From Flavobacteriaceae bacterium (GTDB lineage Bacteria > Bacteroidota > Bacteroidia > Flavobacteriales > Flavobacteriaceae): 44,695 nt of DNA. How positions within the stretch are numbered: the stretch's first letter is position 1; each line of letters starts with the position of its first letter. Both the position numbers and the translations under genes were made by a program. Below the pieces are notes generated by a model. It was not told the DNA's origin. It was given only the letters and a program-made list of their open reading frames with translations, and searched no databases. This document shows positions 19,918-29,240 of the stretch, in pieces. The stretch covers positions 1 through 44,695 of the forward strand of contig JAFMMH010000008.1 of assembly GCA_017851655.1 (NCBI GenBank), in the 5' to 3' direction.

Positions 19918-21402
19918 TTAGTTTTTTAGGTTAAAATGAGAAATGGCACGTTCTATTCGATTTAAAGTTACATCTTTCCCTAATACAAGGCAAATTTGAA
20001 ATAAGTCTGGACCGGAAAGCTTGCCCACTAAGGCAATGCGTAAAGATTGCATCATGACTCCCATCGGTACCTCATTTGCTTTTGCCCAACCCATTAGTAT
20101 TTCTTTCAAATCATTTAGTTGTTCCGTTTCTTGAATAATTTTTGAAACCTCTTTTAGAATTTTTTGAGGGTCTTTAGATTGTAATTTAGAGGATGCTTTT
20201 TCATCATAAGGGGAGGTTTCTTTTACCCATGAAACTTCTTCCTCAAAGTCTTCTAATGTAAATAGTCGTTCCTTAAGCAAGTCAATGATTTCTATATGTT
20301 TCTCTGGATCTATTCCTTCTAACTTCTCACGAATACTTTCTTGTTCGTAAAGTTTAGCAGCACTCATTTGCTGAATATGTTGGTGATTTACCCATTTAGC
20401 TTTTTCATAATCAAAACGTGCACCTCCTTTCTGTACCCCTTTGATATTGAATAATGTTTCAAGTTCCTCTAGACTAAAAATTTCTTGTTCAGTCCCGCTA
20501 TTCCACCCTAATAAAGCCAGATAATTGATAAACCCTTCTGCAATAAAACCGTTTTCTTTAAAACCAGAACCGTTCTCTTCCCATTTCATAGGAAAGACAG
20601 GAAAGCCCTCTTTATCTCCATCTCTTTTTGAAAGTTTCCCCTTCCCAGAAGGTTTTAAAATCAGAGGCAAATGCATGAATTGGGGAGCGGTCCAGCCGAA
20701 AGCATCGTATAGAAGCTGATGTATTGGTAATGAAGGGAGCCATTCCTCTCCGCGAATTACACAACTTATTTTCATCAAATGATCGTCAACAACATTTGCA
20801 AAATGATATGTAGGCATGCCATCACTTTTCATTAAAATTTTATCATCCAGTAATCCTGAGTCTAAATGAATTGCTCCACGAATTTCGTCATATACAGAGA
20901 TTGTTTTTCCTGGATCGACCTTGAGGCGAACCACATAGTCCCTATTCATCTTTTCAGCAATTTCTTCTTTGTTTGATTGAAGACTATTATCAAAATTTAA
21001 TCGATTCTGAGCTCCATATAAAAAGGTTTTTCCGTTGCTTTCAGCTTTTGCTCTTTCTTTGGTCAAAGTATCTGCATCATCAAATGCATAATAAGCTCCG
21101 CCTTTTTGAATCAGTAAGTCGATATATTCTTTATAAATATCCTTTCTATCACTTTGTCTATATGGCCCATAATTTCCGCCATTTGAAGGCCCTTCATCGG
21201 GAATCATGCCTACCCACTCTAATGACTTTTGGATATATTCTTCACTCCCTTCAACGTATCGGTTTTGATCCGTATCTTCAACACGAAGAATAAAAGCCCC
21301 CTTATTTTTCTTTGCAAACAGATAGTTGAATAAGGCTGTTCTTAGCCCACCAATATGAAGAGGTCCGGTTGGACTAGGCGCAAAACGAACGCGTGTTTCC
21401 AT
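19918..21402 (-). CDS. gltX: Glutamyl-tRNA synthetase
   Basis: VRFAPSPTGPLHIGGLRTALFNYLFAKK...; KLSKRDGD; start taken at METRVRFAP (21402). Confidence 0.96.
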   Translation of the reverse strand: METRVRFAPSPTGPLHIGGLRTALFNYLFAKKNKGAFILRVEDTDQNRYVEGSEEYIQKSLEWVGMIPDEGPSNGGNYGPYRQSDRKDIYKEYIDLLIQKGGAYYAFDDADTLTKERAKAESNGKTFLYGAQNRLNFDNSLQSNKEEIAEKMNRDYVVRLKVDPGKTISVYDEIRGAIHLDSGLLDDKILMKSDGMPTYHFANVVDDHLMKISCVIRGEEWLPSLPIHQLLYDAFGWTAPQFMHLPLILKPSGKGKLSKRDGDKEGFPVFPMKWEENGSGFKENGFIAEGFINYLALLGWNSGTEQEIFSLEELETLFNIKGVQKGGARFDYEKAKWVNHQHIQQMSAAKLYEQESIREKLEGIDPEKHIEIIDLLKERLFTLEDFEEEVSWVKETSPYDEKASSKLQSKDPQKILKEVSKIIQETEQLNDLKEILMGWAKANEVPMGVMMQSLRIALVGKLSGPDLFQICLVLGKDVTLNRIERAISHFNLKN

Positions 21403-21463
21403 TTTTTTTCTGCAAAGATAGTAGCTTATCCTCATTTCCCACTCAAGAGCTTTACAAATACTT

Positions 21464-21471
21464 TATATTTG
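21464..21471 (+). promoter_or_regulatory. Bacteroidetes -7 promoter element TATATTTG upstream of ybeY
   Basis: TAnnTTTG match just upstream of conserved YbeY coding sequence. Confidence 0.45.
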
Positions 21472-21486
21472 CAAAAAACTATAGTC

Positions 21487-21912
21487 ATCATATATTATAA
21501 CGACATACCGGATTTTTTAAATGAAGATAAAATCACTTCTGTTCTCAAAGAATATATAACGCGCTTTGGTTTTTCTATTGACACCTTATCATATAACTTT
21601 GTTTCTAAAGACAAAATGCTTAGTCTTAATCAATCTTATTTAAATCACGATACCCACACTGATATTATTAGCTTTGATTACAGTTCTCGAGAATCGCTTA
21701 AAGCAGAATTTTTTATTTCCATGTGGGCTGTAGCACACTCAGCACAAACAGAGTCACAAACTATTGAAAATGAGACTCTTAGAGTCATTGTTCACGGTGT
21801 TTTACATTGTATTGGTTATCAAGACGACACAATTGATAAAAAAACTGAGATGCGACGTCTCGAAGATGAATTTATTCAAATGTTCCACGTGAAACAAAAA
21901 CCGCATGTTTGA
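21487..21912 (+). CDS. ybeY: rRNA maturation RNase YbeY (start codon uncertain)
   Basis: LNHDTHTDIISFDYS and HGVLHCIGYQDD metal-binding motif. ORF track starts at 21355 inside gltX; homology suggests initiation near 21481-21490, where there is no ATG/GTG/TTG. Confidence 0.85.
   Translation: MIYYNDIPDFLNEDKITSVLKEYITRFGFSIDTLSYNFVSKDKMLSLNQSYLNHDTHTDIISFDYSSRESLKAEFFISMWAVAHSAQTESQTIENETLRVIVHGVLHCIGYQDDTIDKKTEMRRLEDEFIQMFHVKQKPHV
21881..21896 (+). promoter_or_regulatory. parS: parS site 1 (ParB-binding centromere-like site)
   Basis: TGTTCCACGTGAAACA, exact match to the bacterial parS consensus TGTTNCACGTGAAACA; embedded in the 3' end of ybeY, 8 nt upstream of the mnmG ATG. Confidence 0.9.
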
Positions 21913-23776
21913 TTCTAAGTTTGATGTAATAGTAGTTGGTGCTGGTCATGCAGGATGTGAAGCTGCAGCAGCAGCTGCGAACCTTGGGTCTCGCACCCTT
22001 CTGATCACGATGAATTTGCAGAATGTTGCGCAAATGTCTTGTAATCCCGCGATGGGAGGAATTGCTAAAGGACAGATTGTCAGAGAGGTAGATGCTCTCG
22101 GAGGATATTCTGGCATTGTTTCAGATCGAAGTGCGATACAATTTAAGATGTTAAATCAGTCCAAAGGACCAGCAATGTGGAGTCCTAGGGTCCAATCTGA
22201 TAGAAGCCTTTTTACTCTCGAATGGAGATCCTTACTTGAAAAGACACCAAATCTTGATTTTTATCAAGATACTGTGGTGGATTTAATTGTAGAAAGCGAA
22301 CAAGTTATCGGTGTTGTTACTTCTCTTGGGCTCAAAATATATAGCACCACTGTAATTCTAACAAATGGAACCTTCTTAAACGGTTTAATCCATATAGGAG
22401 AGAAGAATTTTGGCGGTGGACGTGCCGGCGAAAAATCCTCTCTAGGATTAACCGCAGCCCTAGAATCATTAGGTTTCACCGCTGGTAGAATGAAAACGGG
22501 AACACCTCCACGAGTAGATGGAAGGTCTTTAGATTATTCAAAAATGGTAGAACAGCCTGGAGATCTAAACCCCTCTAAGTTCTCTTTTTCTGATCGTACA
22601 GTTCCATTAACAAAACAAGTGAGTTGTCACATCACTCATACCAATCAAGATGTACATGATCTTTTGCGCACAGGTTTCGATAGGTCACCAATGTTTAATG
22701 GTTCTATAAAAAGTACTGGCCCTAGATATTGTCCGTCTATTGAAGATAAGATCAATCGTTTTAGTGATAAATCTCAGCATCAAATTTTTGTAGAACCTGA
22801 AGGCTGGAATACCGTTGAAGTATATGTTAATGGCTTTTCTACTTCGTTGCCTGACGACATACAATTCAAAGCCTTAAAACAAGTGCGTGGTTTTGAAAAT
22901 GTTAAATTCTTTAGACCAGGCTATGCTATAGAATATGATTACTTCCAGCCCACACAATTGTTTCACAGTTTAGAAACAAAGGGAGTCCAAAATCTTTTCT
23001 TTGCAGGCCAAATAAACGGAACAACGGGCTATGAAGAGGCTGCAGCTCAGGGCATAATGGCAGGAATCAACGCTCATCTTAAATGTAAAGATGAAACCCC
23101 TTTTGTCCTTGGTAGAGACGAAGCCTATATTGGTGTTCTGATAGATGACTTGATTTTAAAGGGCACAGAAGAACCTTATAGAATGTTTACCTCTAGAGCA
23201 GAATATCGCACCTTATTACGTCAGGATAACGCTGACCAAAGGCTTACGCCTAAAGCCCATGCTCTTGGATTGGTATCAGATAAGCGGCTTAAACAAGTTG
23301 AGCGTAAACAGCATTTAGGAGCGTTAACAGTTTCACACTTAATGAAAACCAGTTATGATTTGGAAATCGCAAATCAACTCCTTAAAACGAAAGATGATGT
23401 TACAGTCACTCAGACAGATAAATTTTCAAAATTATTGAGCAGACCAAATATCAAACGACAGGATTTGCATCAATTTGAATCTGTGACAAAGTTTCTTTCC
23501 GAGAATAAAATAGACGACACGATTTTTGAGCAAGCTGAAATTCAAATCAAATATGCAGGCTATATTGAAAAGGAAAAGCGAAATGCGGATAAATTGAATC
23601 GTTTAGAAAACATCAAAATCCCCTCAGCTTTTGATTACGATAGGCTTGCTTCATTATCCCACGAAGCAAAGGAAAAACTAAGCAAACTAAAGCCAAGCAC
23701 TTTGGGTCAAGCATCAAGAATTAGCGGCATAAACCCAAGCGACATCAGTGTTCTCTTGGTCTCTATGGGACGTTAA
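21905..23776 (+). CDS. mnmG: tRNA uridine-5-carboxymethylaminomethyl modification enzyme MnmG/GidA
   Basis: VIVVGAGHAGCEAAAAAANLG, CNPAMGGIAKGQIVREVDALGG, C-terminal ASRISGINPSDISVLL. Confidence 0.97.
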   Translation: MFDSKFDVIVVGAGHAGCEAAAAAANLGSRTLLITMNLQNVAQMSCNPAMGGIAKGQIVREVDALGGYSGIVSDRSAIQFKMLNQSKGPAMWSPRVQSDRSLFTLEWRSLLEKTPNLDFYQDTVVDLIVESEQVIGVVTSLGLKIYSTTVILTNGTFLNGLIHIGEKNFGGGRAGEKSSLGLTAALESLGFTAGRMKTGTPPRVDGRSLDYSKMVEQPGDLNPSKFSFSDRTVPLTKQVSCHITHTNQDVHDLLRTGFDRSPMFNGSIKSTGPRYCPSIEDKINRFSDKSQHQIFVEPEGWNTVEVYVNGFSTSLPDDIQFKALKQVRGFENVKFFRPGYAIEYDYFQPTQLFHSLETKGVQNLFFAGQINGTTGYEEAAAQGIMAGINAHLKCKDETPFVLGRDEAYIGVLIDDLILKGTEEPYRMFTSRAEYRTLLRQDNADQRLTPKAHALGLVSDKRLKQVERKQHLGALTVSHLMKTSYDLEIANQLLKTKDDVTVTQTDKFSKLLSRPNIKRQDLHQFESVTKFLSENKIDDTIFEQAEIQIKYAGYIEKEKRNADKLNRLENIKIPSAFDYDRLASLSHEAKEKLSKLKPSTLGQASRISGINPSDISVLLVSMGR

Positions 23777-23782
23777 TCAAAA

Positions 23783-23798
23783 TGTTTCACGTGAAACA
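23783..23798 (+). promoter_or_regulatory. parS: parS site 2 (ParB-binding centromere-like site)
   Basis: TGTTTCACGTGAAACA, perfect 16-bp palindrome matching the parS consensus; lies in the 25-nt gap between the mnmG stop and the methyltransferase ATG. Confidence 0.93.
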
Positions 23799-23801
23799 TC
23801 T

Positions 23802-24644
23802 ATGAAGACAATTCAAAAAAAAATTACCGTTAAAGATCATCTTGTTTCTGGAGAATCATTTGAAATTTTGTGGGATTCCGAAAAGGCCTACGCTCAGACG
23901 AAGGTAAACCCCAATATTAATTTAGACCAGTATTATCCTCCTGAGAATTACGCATCACATGTAACCAAACGAACCAATCCAATCGCGTTTATATACTCTT
24001 TTGTAAAGTCGTTTATGCTTCAATACAAAACACGCCTTATTAAATCTAATTGTAAAGGGAATAGTTTGCTTGACATTGGAGGAGGAATAGGAAGTTTTGC
24101 TGCACATATAAAAAAGAAGGGATTTAAAGTTGCCGTTGTCGAACCTAATCTCAAGGCAAAACAATTCTGCGAATCAAAAGGCTTAAGCTGTTTTTCTAAG
24201 ATGGATGAAATTGAAGAACACACGAAGTTTTCCATTGTAACTCTTTGGCATGCATTAGAGCACATTGCTGATCAGGAAGCTTTTTTTAAAAAGCTTTCCG
24301 AGTTGCTTACATACAATGGGTATGTAATAATTGCCGTCCCAAGTTACAGCAGTTATGACGCACAATATTATGCAGAAAATTGGGCAGCTCTTGATGTACC
24401 AAGACATTTGTGGCATTTTACCCCAGAAGGACTTATAAATAAATTAAAGGCGTATAATTTCTCCTTGGTAAAACAATCACCTCTTTGGTTCGACGCCTTA
24501 TATATCTCTTATTTATCTGAAAAGTACAGGGGTAGTAAAATGCCATTTATAAGAGGTATTCTTATTGGAATATTCTCGAATACAGTAGCGCTTTTTAGCA
24601 ATAATTATTCTTCAAATATTTTCGTTTTCAAAAAAATGAGCTAG
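23802..24644 (+). CDS. Class I SAM-dependent methyltransferase
   Basis: LLDIGGGIGSFAAHIKKKGFKVAVVEPN; start at ATG 23802 after parS 2. Confidence 0.88.
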   Translation: MKTIQKKITVKDHLVSGESFEILWDSEKAYAQTKVNPNINLDQYYPPENYASHVTKRTNPIAFIYSFVKSFMLQYKTRLIKSNCKGNSLLDIGGGIGSFAAHIKKKGFKVAVVEPNLKAKQFCESKGLSCFSKMDEIEEHTKFSIVTLWHALEHIADQEAFFKKLSELLTYNGYVIIAVPSYSSYDAQYYAENWAALDVPRHLWHFTPEGLINKLKAYNFSLVKQSPLWFDALYISYLSEKYRGSKMPFIRGILIGIFSNTVALFSNNYSSNIFVFKKMS

Positions 24645-25756
24645 CTATTGGGCTGATTTATTAACCTTGTAAGTTGAAGTGCCATTTCCGCAAAAAGCAT
24701 TTTTGCATTGGCATTTCGCTGAATAAAATAATAATGTTCTTCAAATAGATTAATTAGTGGTATTACATTTGAACTATGAACATATGGAGCGAGTTTTTCA
24801 ATTTTAAACCCACTTCCAGATTGATAATGAACCAAGTTTGATGTATTGTAATTGGTTAAAAATGCATCTCTAAAGAGTTGAATACCAAAACTTAAAAAAG
24901 ATTTTTGCTTCTCTCTACCCAAAACCGCAATATCGCCGGACCATTTCATTAGATCTACAACAACAGCCTTATTTCCTTTTGCTTTAAAAGCATAGCGTAA
25001 TCCTTCTAAAAGAAGTGTCTCATACTCTTTCTCTTCCTCATTTCCCATAAGTTTATAAAGCTTTCTTAAGCTTCCATTCGCTTGAATGAGTAATTGTCTT
25101 TTGCTGGGATTGGTATCTGAAATTTCCTTTGCTAAAGCCGCTTCCTCAATGGGTCCTAAACTAATTTCCTGACATCTAGACAATACAGTGGGGAGCACGT
25201 TTTCTATAGATTCCGCAAGTAATATAAAATAGGTGTTTTGAGGAGGCTCTTCTAGCAACTTCAGAAAGGCATTTGAAGCTGATGCATTCATTTTCTCTAA
25301 ACCCCAAAGAACACAAATTTTGTTTCCTCCACTAAATGTTTTCAAGTAAAGTGTATGATGTAATTTTTCAATCTCTGAAACTCCGATCATACCTTGTTTG
25401 TTTCCAACGTCAATAAGGTCAAACCAATCTGTATAATTTCCGTAGGGTTGCTGATCCAAAAATGCGGTCCACTCACGAGCATAATCTTGAGAGGTTGTAA
25501 TCTTTTCAGATCCTCTTTTTACGACTGGATAAACAAAATGTAGGTCAGGATGTTGAGCGGATTTACCGAGCTTAATTTGTTGATCAGGATTGATATCAGT
25601 TTCTAATAATCCTAAACAAAATTCAATAGCAAGTGGTAGGCCTCCAAATCCAGAAGGAGATATAAAGAGCTGTGCATGAGGAACTTGACTCGATGAAATT
25701 AGGTATTCCAGATGTTTTTTCGTGTGTTCTTGCCCGACAACGTGTTTCCAAACCAT
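24641..25756 (-). CDS. holB: DNA polymerase III subunit delta'
   Basis: MVWKHVVGQEHTKKHLEYLI; EKMNASASNAFLKLLEEPPQNTYFILLAESIENVLPTVLSRCQ. Confidence 0.9.
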   Translation of the reverse strand: MVWKHVVGQEHTKKHLEYLISSSQVPHAQLFISPSGFGGLPLAIEFCLGLLETDINPDQQIKLGKSAQHPDLHFVYPVVKRGSEKITTSQDYAREWTAFLDQQPYGNYTDWFDLIDVGNKQGMIGVSEIEKLHHTLYLKTFSGGNKICVLWGLEKMNASASNAFLKLLEEPPQNTYFILLAESIENVLPTVLSRCQEISLGPIEEAALAKEISDTNPSKRQLLIQANGSLRKLYKLMGNEEEKEYETLLLEGLRYAFKAKGNKAVVVDLMKWSGDIAVLGREKQKSFLSFGIQLFRDAFLTNYNTSNLVHYQSGSGFKIEKLAPYVHSSNVIPLINLFEEHYYFIQRNANAKMLFAEMALQLTRLINQPNS

Positions 25757-25840
25757 GAGTAAAGATACACTTACTCTTTTGTTTTTTAAAAACGTATTTA
25801 AGTTCTTTCAAAATTCTAGTAGCAAGCATTGGCAATATTG

Positions 25841-25848
25841 TATTTTTG
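25841..25848 (+). promoter_or_regulatory. Bacteroidetes -7 promoter element TATTTTTG upstream of pgk
   Basis: TAnnTTTG match 16 nt upstream of the ATG. Confidence 0.5.
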
Positions 25849-25864
25849 TAAAAAATTTTAACCA

Positions 25865-27052
25865 ATGCGCCTTTTACAACATATAAATTTTCAAAATCAA
25901 AGAGCAATTATTCGTGTGGATTTTAATGTTCCCTTGAATGATAATCTTGAAGTAACAGACAAAACCCGAATTGAAGCGGCAAAACCAACAATAGACTATA
26001 TCCTATCCCAAGGCGGTAGCTGTGTACTTCTATCTCATCTTGGTCGTCCGAAAGGAAACGACCCCCGCTTGTCTTTAAAAAACATTGTTTCAGATGTTTC
26101 TCAGATTTTGGGAGTCCCAGTAGAATTCAGCGAAACAGTAGTAGGAGCTGAAGCAGAAGCCAAGGCAAACGCATTACAACCAGGACAAGTGCTGCTTATG
26201 GAAAACTTGAGATACCATGAAGAAGAAACTGCTGGTGATGTCTCTTTCTCCAAACAACTAGCACAATTAGGCACTATTTATGTCAATGATGCTTTTGGAA
26301 CAGCACATCGTGCGCACGCGTCGACTACGATTATGGCACAATATTTTAACGAAAACAAATGTTTTGGAGCACTTTTAGCCAAGGAAGTCGAAGCGATTGA
26401 TAAGGTTATGAAAGATGGAGAATCCCCAATTGTTGCAATTCTTGGAGGCGCTAAAGTATCTTCAAAAATTACAATCATTGAAACTCTTTTAGATAAAGTA
26501 GACCATTTGATCATTGGAGGAGGGATGGTCTATACTTTTACAAAAGCACTTGGTGGAACAGTGGGAAATTCTATTTGTGAACCAGATTATTGTGACTATG
26601 CATTGGAATTATTAGAGAAAGCAAAACAGAAAGGAGTTACGATTCATTTACCAGTTGATGTTGTAGCAGGAAATGATTTTAGCAATGATGCAGCACAACA
26701 AATTTTTGATAGTAATGCTATTCCCGAGGGATGGGAAGGACTTGATGCAGGTCCAAAAAGTAGAGAGCAGTTTAATGAATTGATTTTAAAATGCAGAACG
26801 ATACTTTGGAATGGTCCTTTGGGGGTATTTGAATTCCCTAACTTTTCAAAAGGGACTATTGCAATAGGAGATTCTATCGGTGCAGCGACCAAGTTAGGTG
26901 CTTTTTCTCTTGTTGGAGGAGGGGATTCCGTAGCAGCAGTAAAGCAATTTGGATTGGCCTCTAAAATGAGCTACATTAGTACTGGAGGAGGCGCAATGCT
27001 TGAAAGCTTAGAGGGGAAAACTCTTCCCGGAATTGCGGCACTGAATGTTTAA
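25865..27052 (+). CDS. pgk: Phosphoglycerate kinase
   Basis: IIRVDFNVPLNDN; LLSHLGRPKG; STGGGAMLESLEGKTLPGI. Confidence 0.97.
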   Translation: MRLLQHINFQNQRAIIRVDFNVPLNDNLEVTDKTRIEAAKPTIDYILSQGGSCVLLSHLGRPKGNDPRLSLKNIVSDVSQILGVPVEFSETVVGAEAEAKANALQPGQVLLMENLRYHEEETAGDVSFSKQLAQLGTIYVNDAFGTAHRAHASTTIMAQYFNENKCFGALLAKEVEAIDKVMKDGESPIVAILGGAKVSSKITIIETLLDKVDHLIIGGGMVYTFTKALGGTVGNSICEPDYCDYALELLEKAKQKGVTIHLPVDVVAGNDFSNDAAQQIFDSNAIPEGWEGLDAGPKSREQFNELILKCRTILWNGPLGVFEFPNFSKGTIAIGDSIGAATKLGAFSLVGGGDSVAAVKQFGLASKMSYISTGGGAMLESLEGKTLPGIAALNV

Positions 27053-27083
27053 ATGGAACCATTAGTACAAAAAAAGATCTATT

Positions 27084-28061
27084 ATGAATAAGATGTTTAC
27101 TCTTATAGCATTCGTTTTTTTGTTTTGGAATTGTCAAAATGAGGCAAACCAAAAAGACGCTTATGTGCCTGAATCTAGTGGTAAATTAAATCACGTCAAT
27201 GTCGTGATGCCAGAGAAAGACTGGAATTCAAATTTGGGGAATTCGGTACGGGAAACGTTACAGCAAATTTATGAAGGACTTCCTATAGACGAACCGCAAT
27301 TTTCAGTGAATTATTTAAATCCCAAAACCTTTACTGGTTTTGCTCGCCAAGGAAGAAATGTGGTTTGGTTTCAGAAAGATTCAACAGCTCGATTTCAATT
27401 GGCTCAGAATCAATTTGCACGGCCACAAATTTTAGCTCAAATTACTGGCGAGGATACTGAAATTCAGCAGTTTTACTTTGAGGAAAATGCATCATTATTA
27501 ATTCGATCATTTAATGAAAATGAGCGGAAAGAAAAACTGAGAAGAATTAGTAAATCCTTAACGACAGAAAAAACATTACTGAATCGTTTTGGAGTTGAAA
27601 TGGACTATCCATCCGCATATGAAACAGTTAAGGATACTACAAACTTTGTATGGATACAAAAACCCGTTCAGAAAGGACATTTAAACATTATAGCCTACAC
27701 TCTAGGGCAGAGCGCATTAGAAGGAAAGTATTCAGAACGGATTTTAGACATTCGGGATTCTATTGGAAAACTATTTGTTCCTGGACGTTTGAAAGGAAGT
27801 TATTTCATTACTGAAAGAGCATTTTTGCCCTATTTTTATAAAACGGAACTAGACCAGAAAAAAGCGTTTTTAACGAAAGGGACTTGGGAAGTTGCAAATG
27901 ATTTTATGGCAGGACCATTTGTAAACTATGCAGTTCAAGACACAATCAGAAAAAGATGGATTGTAGTAGAAGGATTTGCTTTTGCCCCTTCAGCAAACAA
28001 AAGAGAGTACATGTTTGAATTAAACACAATACTTTCTACGCTAAAGCATAAGGAGAATTAA
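27084..28061 (+). CDS. DUF4837-family lipoprotein
   Basis: 325 aa with lipobox FLFWNC; Flavobacteriia DUF4837 pattern. Confidence 0.7.
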   Translation: MNKMFTLIAFVFLFWNCQNEANQKDAYVPESSGKLNHVNVVMPEKDWNSNLGNSVRETLQQIYEGLPIDEPQFSVNYLNPKTFTGFARQGRNVVWFQKDSTARFQLAQNQFARPQILAQITGEDTEIQQFYFEENASLLIRSFNENERKEKLRRISKSLTTEKTLLNRFGVEMDYPSAYETVKDTTNFVWIQKPVQKGHLNIIAYTLGQSALEGKYSERILDIRDSIGKLFVPGRLKGSYFITERAFLPYFYKTELDQKKAFLTKGTWEVANDFMAGPFVNYAVQDTIRKRWIVVEGFAFAPSANKREYMFELNTILSTLKHKEN

Positions 28062-28255
28062 TCCTTATTTTTTTCCTCTACTTTAGGCTTTTCTTCCTCT
28101 TCTTTGGTGGCATTCTTAAATTCTTTTATTCCGCTACCTAAACCCTTCATGAGCTCAGGAATTTTACGTCCTCCGAAAAGCAGAAGCACCACTGCGATAA
28201 TTAATATAATTTGTGGACCACCGATCATACCTAAAAATGTTAAAGACAACATCAT
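28058..28255 (-). CDS. tatA: Twin-arginine translocase subunit TatA/TatE
   Basis: [42 protein letters not shown]; start trimmed to about 28255. Confidence 0.9.
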   Translation of the reverse strand: MMLSLTFLGMIGGPQIILIIAVVLLLFGGRKIPELMKGLGSGIKEFKNATKEEEEKPKVEEKNKD

Positions 28256-28345
28256 TGAATTGTTATTTGAAACAAATGTACAGAAATATTTAGTTTCATA
28301 TACATGAAATTTTAAAGACAAATATTGACCAGATAAAGGATTCCG

Positions 28346-28353
28346 TATCTTTG
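28346..28353 (+). promoter_or_regulatory. Bacteroidetes -7 element TATCTTTG with upstream TTG at 28325
   Basis: TAnnTTTG match 8 nt upstream of ATG 28362, with a TTG about 18 bp further upstream. Confidence 0.55.
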
Positions 28354-28361
28354 TTTTGATT

Positions 28362-29240
28362 ATGGATAAAAAAGAGAATAAAAAAAAGAAATTATACAAA
28401 CGATTAATAAGCCCATACCGTATGGTCATTATTAATGAAGAAACGTTTGAAGAACGAATGCAGTTTCGGGTTTCTAAGTTATCATTACTTCTTTTATCGA
28501 CTTTTTCCCTGATTTTTTTAGCGGCAATGTTTTTTATATCTATAGCCTACTCTCCACTTAAAGAATTTATTCCTGGTTATGACTCTTCTGAGTTAAGGAA
28601 AAAAGCGGTTCAAAATCTTTTTATCACAGATTCTTTGATCACTTTATACAACCAAAACATTCAATATTTAAATGCTGTTAAAGCTGTTTTAAATGAAGAG
28701 GTGCGTTTTCAAGACCCAGAATTTTCTTCAGATGGATTATCAACAGAAGATCCAGAACCCCCCACATTTTTTTCTTCTATCCCTGAAGACTCATTGCTTC
28801 GTGCTTTTGTATCACAACAAGACAAATACAATCCAGACTCAACAAATGGAGAAATTCCAATAGAAACGCTTCTTTTACCGCCTGCATTTGGACCAATTTC
28901 CCAAGAATATTTACCCCAAGAAGAGCACTATGCCGTTGATATTGTTTTGGAAGAAAATACTCCTATAAAAGCTATTTCAGACGGACGTGTTATTTTCGCT
29001 GAATGGACAGCAGAAACCGGATATGTGATTATTCTAGATCACAATAAGGGGATTTTATCTGTGTACAAGCACAATGCAGCATTGAGCAAAAGTCAAGGAG
29101 ATATAGTGCAAGGAGGAGAAGTAATTGCACTAGCTGGAAACACCGGAGAGTACACTACAGGATTTCATTTACACTTTGAATTATGGATTGAAGGTTATCC
29201 AATGAATCCCATGAATTTTTTTAATTTTTCGGGGGAATGA
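28362..29240 (+). CDS. M23-family peptidase (LytM domain), membrane-anchored
   Basis: N-terminal [26 protein letters not shown]...[12 protein letters not shown]. Confidence 0.88.
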   Translation: MDKKENKKKKLYKRLISPYRMVIINEETFEERMQFRVSKLSLLLLSTFSLIFLAAMFFISIAYSPLKEFIPGYDSSELRKKAVQNLFITDSLITLYNQNIQYLNAVKAVLNEEVRFQDPEFSSDGLSTEDPEPPTFFSSIPEDSLLRAFVSQQDKYNPDSTNGEIPIETLLLPPAFGPISQEYLPQEEHYAVDIVLEENTPIKAISDGRVIFAEWTAETGYVIILDHNKGILSVYKHNAALSKSQGDIVQGGEVIALAGNTGEYTTGFHLHFELWIEGYPMNPMNFFNFSGE

